NCBI GenBank assembly: GCA_021159425.1
Contig: JAGGRU010000133.1
Coordinates: forward strand, 1-9,472
Length of the DNA stretch: 9,472 nt
DNA from: Sulfurovum sp.
Lineage (GTDB): Bacteria; Campylobacterota; Campylobacteria; Campylobacterales; Sulfurovaceae
Reading direction: 5' to 3'
Shown here: positions 6,697-9,472 of the stretch, piece by piece
How the letters are laid out: every line of letters starts with the position of its first letter
Numbering within the stretch: position 1 is the stretch's first letter
The notes under the pieces: generated by a model
Told to the model about the DNA's origin: nothing
What the model saw: only the letters and a program-made list of their open reading frames with translations
Database searches by the model: none
Program-made: the position numbers and the translations under genes

Positions 6697-7185
6697 TTAC
6701 ATAAAAAACATATCTTCTTTCCATTTTAATGGATTATTTTGAATATACTCAGACAATTTCATATATGATGCTTCATTACGAATAATATGCTCATAATAAT
6801 TTCTTTGCCATAAACGTTTTTCAAAAGAGATCCAATTGTTTTCTTTGACTCCTTTGATATATGCATTGGTTGTTAGAGATTTAAATGCTCCAATAATATC
6901 TCCTATGACAATATCACTTGCATCTTTTATTTCTATAATAGCATGAAAATGATTTGGCATAAGTACATATTTATGCTGTATAATAGAGGGGAAACGTACT
7001 GGCATTTGCAGCCAGATTTTTTTGATCATATATGCTGTTTCATTTGCTATAAATCTACCATCTATAATTTCCCCAAAATATTTAACTCTATTTTGTCCAC
7101 AGATAGTAATGAAATAAAAACCTTCTTGAGAATAATCATAATGTTTTAATCGTACATTTTTACGTTGATATCTATCATTTTTCAT
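6697..7185 (-). CDS. REP-associated tyrosine transposase (RAYT, IS200-like)
   Basis: This is a 162-residue single-domain HUH (Y1) transposase. Members cut single-stranded DNA at REP hairpins through a phosphotyrosine link. FYFITICGQNRVKYFGEI (23-40) is the first beta strand region. YVLMPNHFHAIIEI (73-86) has the metal-binding HUH pair H79 and H81. GAFKSLTTNAYI (99-110) follows, then LWQRNYYEHIIRNE (125-138) with the catalytic tyrosine, Y130 or Y131, and the C-terminal EYIQNNPLKW. All core residues are present and the frame is intact, so it may be active. Length is typical of RAYTs (about 150-180). AAGGGAG upstream of the ATG is a good ribosome binding site. The flanking REP palindromes are its probable substrates. 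Confidence 0.93.
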   Translation of the reverse strand: MKNDRYQRKNVRLKHYDYSQEGFYFITICGQNRVKYFGEIIDGRFIANETAYMIKKIWLQMPVRFPSIIQHKYVLMPNHFHAIIEIKDASDIVIGDIIGAFKSLTTNAYIKGVKENNWISFEKRLWQRNYYEHIIRNEASYMKLSEYIQNNPLKWKEDMFFM

Positions 7186-7205
7186 TGGTATCTCCCTTTA
7201 AAAAA

Positions 7206-7278
7206 GGTACCCACAAGGGGCACCCCTACGATAAATTAATATTCCATCTCCCGTAGGGGCAATCCCTTGTGGTTGCCC
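7206..7278. repeat. REP palindrome, copy 2
   Basis: This is the best-paired copy. GGTACCCACAAGGG (7206-7219) pairs with CCCTTGTGGTTGCC (7264-7277) with one mismatch and one wobble. After a 3x4 internal loop, CCCCTACG (7223-7230) pairs perfectly with CGTAGGGG (7252-7259). The loop is 21 bases and AT-rich. The first 31 bases equal those of copy 1. The GTAG within the inner stem recalls the GTAG tetranucleotide of other RAYT/REP systems. It lies directly upstream of the transposase ribosome binding site. Confidence 0.9.
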
Positions 7279-7318
7279 TTAATATCAATATGCATGTTTA
7301 TTTGATATCCATAACAAA

Positions 7319-7350
7319 GGTACCCACAAGGGGCACCCCTACGATACATT
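7319..7350. repeat. REP half-element, copy 3, overlapping the recG 3' end
   Basis: The first 28 bases (7319-7346, GGTACCCACAAGGGGCAC to CCCTACGATA) match the left arms of copies 1 and 2. There is no right arm; the sequence passes straight into recG coding DNA. The recG stop codon (TAG, 7341-7339) is part of the arm. CTACGATACATT (7339-7350) also occurs at 6687-6698 beside the transposase stop codon. Confidence 0.88.
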
Positions 7351-9150
7351 GATATTTCTCACCCTATCTTTCGCATATGCTACCACTTCTTCATCTTCTC
7401 CCATATCCAACCACTTAAACCGTTGCCCACTTTGAATGGTACCATCCAGAATGTCACCACTGTCACGGAATTTAAGGTCAAGTTTTGCAATCTCAAATCC
7501 ATTTGTTGTTTGTGTGAACTTCGTGAGTCGTTCATTGGCGGGGAAGTTACTGTAAAGGTAACACCAACTCTTTAAACCGTTACGCCCTACTCTTCCCCTA
7601 AGTTGATGTAAAGTCGCCAATCCAAGCCGTTCTGCACCTACTATAACGATAAGAGTGAGACGTGGTAAAGAAATACCTACCTCAACTACTGTTGTAGCCA
7701 GGAGTATATTCCCTTTTTCTCTAAACTCAAATAATACTTCTTCTTTTTGTTTATCTTTACCGTGTGTTACATAGACATTATCAAACTTCTTTTCCCAAAA
7801 CCCCCGACTCTCTTCCAGAGACTGATAAGGTATTTCTGTACTCTCTGTTACCAAAGGGTAGATGATCAGCACTTGATGCTCCTGTGCTATCTCTTCTTTG
7901 ATATGTGCTAGGAGGTTGGGGAAGTCCTGCTTCCCTATGGTTTGGGTCAATACTTCACGCTCAAAAGGCGTAGTGGTAATGAGACTTACATCAAGCAGTT
8001 CAGACTCCATCATCGCCTGTGTTCTTGGTATAGGTGTGGCTGAAAACTGTATGAAGTGCGGTTTCTTCTCACCGACACTCACTAACGCTTCCAGACTCTG
8101 TCGCTGTTTGGTGCCAAAACGATGTTGCTCATCTACCATGACCAAAGATGCCTCAGGAAGGTCTTCTTTATAAAGTAAAGCATGCGTTCCTATGATAAAG
8201 TCAGCCTCTCTGTAATCCCCCCTATCTTTACCCTGCATCACCAAAGCCACTTTCACCTCTTTAGGTAAATGTTTACACGCCTCTTCATAGAGTTGCAAAG
8301 CAAGCAGTGAGGTAGGAGCCATTAAGATACTTTTATGAGGCAGTGCCATCATCACGGAAGCCAATATGACCATTGTTTTACCAGAACCCACATCTCCAAC
8401 CACCATACGTTTGGCTGCTTTGTCTTCTCTTGCAACATCTTCCTGTATTTGAGAGATAACAGCTATTTGTTCAGGCGTTAAAGTAAAAGGTAAGTTCTTT
8501 ATAAAAGGTTGTATATTTCCATGAAGGGCTCTCAATGCAGGAAAGTCTGCTCTCTTTCCCCGAAGTTTTTTAAGATGATTAAAGGCTTCTACAAATTTCA
8601 GTACAGCGATAAAATCCGGTTTGAAGGTACCCTTTTCATATATCTCTTCCATACTTTTAGGAAAATGAATATGCATTAAAGTTGCTACTTCTCTGGAGTC
8701 CAACCCTTCATTAAAAAGATTTTTCTCTGTAATATAACACTCTATAAGAGAAGCGATCTCACTCTCTTTGAGTACTGTTTTATACTTAGGAGTTATCTTT
8801 CCTACCTGCTTAATGGACTTAGGCTGTGACATTTGCAGGTAACCTTTATACTCTTCAAGTTTCCCCTGTATCACATGGCTTGAACCTACTTCAAAAAGTT
8901 TATGATGGTAGGGAGTCACTCTAAAAAAAGTAGAAGAGAGCCGTCGTCCTGACTGAGTAAGGTTAAAAGTAACACGGAGCTTACCGGAATAGATGCTGCT
9001 ATCGGTTACTTTAGCTTCAAGTGTATGGACTTTGCCTAACTCCAAAGACGTTGAGAGTGTGGTGTCATTGTAGGAAGTGGGAATAATGAGAGCTAAGTCA
9101 AGCAGTGAGTGGATCTTGAGTTTTTTAAACAGTTGTTTTGCTTCTTCCAC
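7339..9150 (-). CDS. recG: ATP-dependent DNA helicase RecG
   Basis: RecG is a superfamily 2 helicase that reverses stalled replication forks and processes Holliday and D-/R-loop structures. Numbers count from the longest reading (GTG at 9162, 607 residues). The wedge/OB region covers about 40-125; motif Q is LPFTLTPEQ (224-232); Walker A is GDVGSGKT (256-263); the DEQH box is 344-347; SATPIPRT is 374-381; motif V/VI is TVVEVGIS to QLRGRVGR (491-527). The TRG-like C-terminal motif reads RDSGD...IQSG, not the usual RGPGE. It is shorter than E. coli RecG (693). I prefer the GTG at 9150 (603 residues) because GGAG lies six bases before it, while the GTG at 9162 has no ribosome binding site. Its last residues (VS, stop) come from a REP half-element. 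Confidence 0.95.
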   Translation of the reverse strand: MEEAKQLFKKLKIHSLLDLALIIPTSYNDTTLSTSLELGKVHTLEAKVTDSSIYSGKLRVTFNLTQSGRRLSSTFFRVTPYHHKLFEVGSSHVIQGKLEEYKGYLQMSQPKSIKQVGKITPKYKTVLKESEIASLIECYITEKNLFNEGLDSREVATLMHIHFPKSMEEIYEKGTFKPDFIAVLKFVEAFNHLKKLRGKRADFPALRALHGNIQPFIKNLPFTLTPEQIAVISQIQEDVAREDKAAKRMVVGDVGSGKTMVILASVMMALPHKSILMAPTSLLALQLYEEACKHLPKEVKVALVMQGKDRGDYREADFIIGTHALLYKEDLPEASLVMVDEQHRFGTKQRQSLEALVSVGEKKPHFIQFSATPIPRTQAMMESELLDVSLITTTPFEREVLTQTIGKQDFPNLLAHIKEEIAQEHQVLIIYPLVTESTEIPYQSLEESRGFWEKKFDNVYVTHGKDKQKEEVLFEFREKGNILLATTVVEVGISLPRLTLIVIVGAERLGLATLHQLRGRVGRNGLKSWCYLYSNFPANERLTKFTQTTNGFEIAKLDLKFRDSGDILDGTIQSGQRFKWLDMGEDEEVVAYAKDRVRNINVS

Positions 9151-9156
9151 GGTGAA

Positions 9157-9160
9157 CTCC
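9157..9160 (-). promoter_or_regulatory. Shine-Dalgarno that favours the shorter recG start
   Basis: The minus strand reads GTGGAG-TTCACC-GTG. The GGAG core sits six bases before the second GTG (9150-9148). The first GTG (9162-9160) overlaps this site and is preceded only by AT-rich sequence without a purine box. Confidence 0.55.
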
Positions 9161-9218
9161 ACTAAATTTATTTTTATTAAAGTTTATTTGTGTAAAATTA
9201 TGCAAAGGGTACACAGAA

Positions 9219-9245
9219 GTGCAAGGAACTTAATCTTCCTTACAC
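9219..9245 (-). terminator. Hairpin between the small ORF and recG
   Basis: On the minus strand GTGTAAGGAA and TTCCTTGCAC pair over ten positions around a 7-base loop. The one non-Watson-Crick position is U-G in minus-strand RNA but C-A in plus-strand RNA, so the fold favours a minus transcript. No U-run follows directly (TTCTGTGTACC), so it may be a weak terminator or a processing stem rather than a classical terminator. Confidence 0.4.
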
Positions 9246-9258
9246 CTTGTGAGATTTC

Positions 9259-9378
9259 TCAATCTGTGTTCTTTTGGCTCAAAGTATCTCTACTTTTTTT
9301 GCAATCTCTATAGTTTAGCCACATAAGTATGACCTTTATTACAGATACAACAAGTGCCAGTGCCGGAATAAATTCCAT
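9259..9378 (-). CDS. Small single-span membrane protein, 39 residues
   Basis: An ATG at 9378-9376 opens 39 codons to a TGA. Residues 3-20 (FIPALALVVSVIKVILMW) form one membrane helix, and the rest, NYRDCKKSRDTLSQKNTD, is polar and starts with basic residues, suggesting a cytoplasmic tail by the positive-inside rule. AAAGGG five bases upstream of the ATG is a strong ribosome binding site and is the main reason to believe it. It lies on the recG strand 108 bases before the recG start, with a hairpin between them. I do not recognise the family and assign no function. The codon use is unremarkable and no competing frame on the other strand has better support. It could still be chance. Confidence 0.5.
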   Translation of the reverse strand: MEFIPALALVVSVIKVILMWLNYRDCKKSRDTLSQKNTD

Positions 9379-9402
9379 TTGCACCCTTTACCTTAGATTT
9401 TT

Positions 9403-9440
9403 CACCCCAAGGGCATTTCCTCCCCTATGGTCGGGGCAAC
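9403..9440. repeat. REP-like element, copy B
   Basis: This starts with the same 19-mer as the element at 2125, then continues with CCCC-TATGGTC-GGGG (9422-9436), a short perfect hairpin, and CAACCACC. Read on the minus strand, GGTTGCCCC and ATAGGGG recall the right arm of the transposase-flanking REPs, with an AGGA insertion before AATGCCCTTGGGGTG. Nothing recognisable follows up to the window end. Confidence 0.6.
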
Positions 9441-9472
9441 CACCCACATATTAAATGCCAAGCCCAAACCCT

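Larger units (their letters stand above)
6607..7278 (-). mobile_element. REP/RAYT module (transposase gene between two REPs)
   Basis: A RAYT-type transposase gene is closely bracketed by two copies of the same imperfect palindrome in the same orientation: 15 bases from its stop codon and 20 bases from its start codon. This is the layout of REPtrons described in Pseudomonas and enterobacteria, where the transposase is thought to mobilise or maintain REP sequences. No target-site duplication is evident. The module sits between the convergent 3' ends of hpf and recG, a neutral landing place. Confidence 0.8.

Noticed and set aside
6607..7346. Repeats as a CRISPR array
   Set aside because: There are only two full palindromes and one half, separated by a transposase gene and 40 bp, with no uniform spacers and no cas genes. 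They are REP elements.
9281..9300. Plus-strand terminator (AAAGTA-TCTC-TACTTT followed by T-run)
   Set aside because: The stem is six pairs with a single G-C pair, and no plus-strand gene ends here. It lies inside the small minus-strand ORF.
9077..9313. 78-codon plus-strand ORF across the recG start
   Set aside because: It is antisense to recG and to the better supported 39-codon ORF, with no ribosome binding site and no recognisable features.

Overview
The window looks like a chromosomal piece of a Campylobacterota (epsilonproteobacterial) genome, probably a Sulfurovum-like, free-living chemolithotroph. This is inferred from AT-rich intergenic DNA, promoters with a -10 box but no clear -35 box, a short RecG of about 600 residues, a small c-type cytochrome and the general protein style. 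The genus cannot be fixed without a database search.

Layout. Positions 1-570 (minus) hold a periplasmic mono-haem cytochrome c followed, after one base, by a DUF1653 protein that runs off the left edge. A short divergent promoter region (571-677) leads to trpB (678-1895, plus), tryptophan synthase beta chain, with no trpA beside it. A 405-bp gap (1896-2300) holds a possible small transcription unit: a bulged hairpin, a REP-like repeat, a 21-codon hydrophobic ORF and a terminator-like hairpin. metH (2301-5804, minus), the cobalamin-dependent methionine synthase, is complete and starts at TTG. A divergent intergenic region leads to hpf (6080-6604, plus), a long-form ribosome hibernation factor whose leader has a perfect hairpin and three TTAAGT repeats.

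Between the convergent 3' ends of hpf and recG lies a compact REP/RAYT module. A 162-residue HUH tyrosine transposase (6697-7185, minus) is bracketed by two large palindromic REP elements (6607-6681 and 7206-7278). A third half-element (7319-7346) supplies the stop codon of recG. recG (7339-9150, minus) encodes the branched-DNA helicase. Upstream of it is a previously hidden 39-codon membrane-protein ORF with a good ribosome binding site (9259-9378, minus). The window ends in a second copy of the repeat seen at 2125.

Most genes are unrelated housekeeping functions: one-carbon and methionine metabolism, tryptophan synthesis, ribosome hibernation, DNA repair and electron transfer. They are not one pathway. 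The accessory element is the REP/RAYT module and its scattered relatives. I see no clear new multi-gene system. The best leads are the REP half-site that forms the end of recG and the two small hydrophobic ORFs lying next to REP-like repeats.
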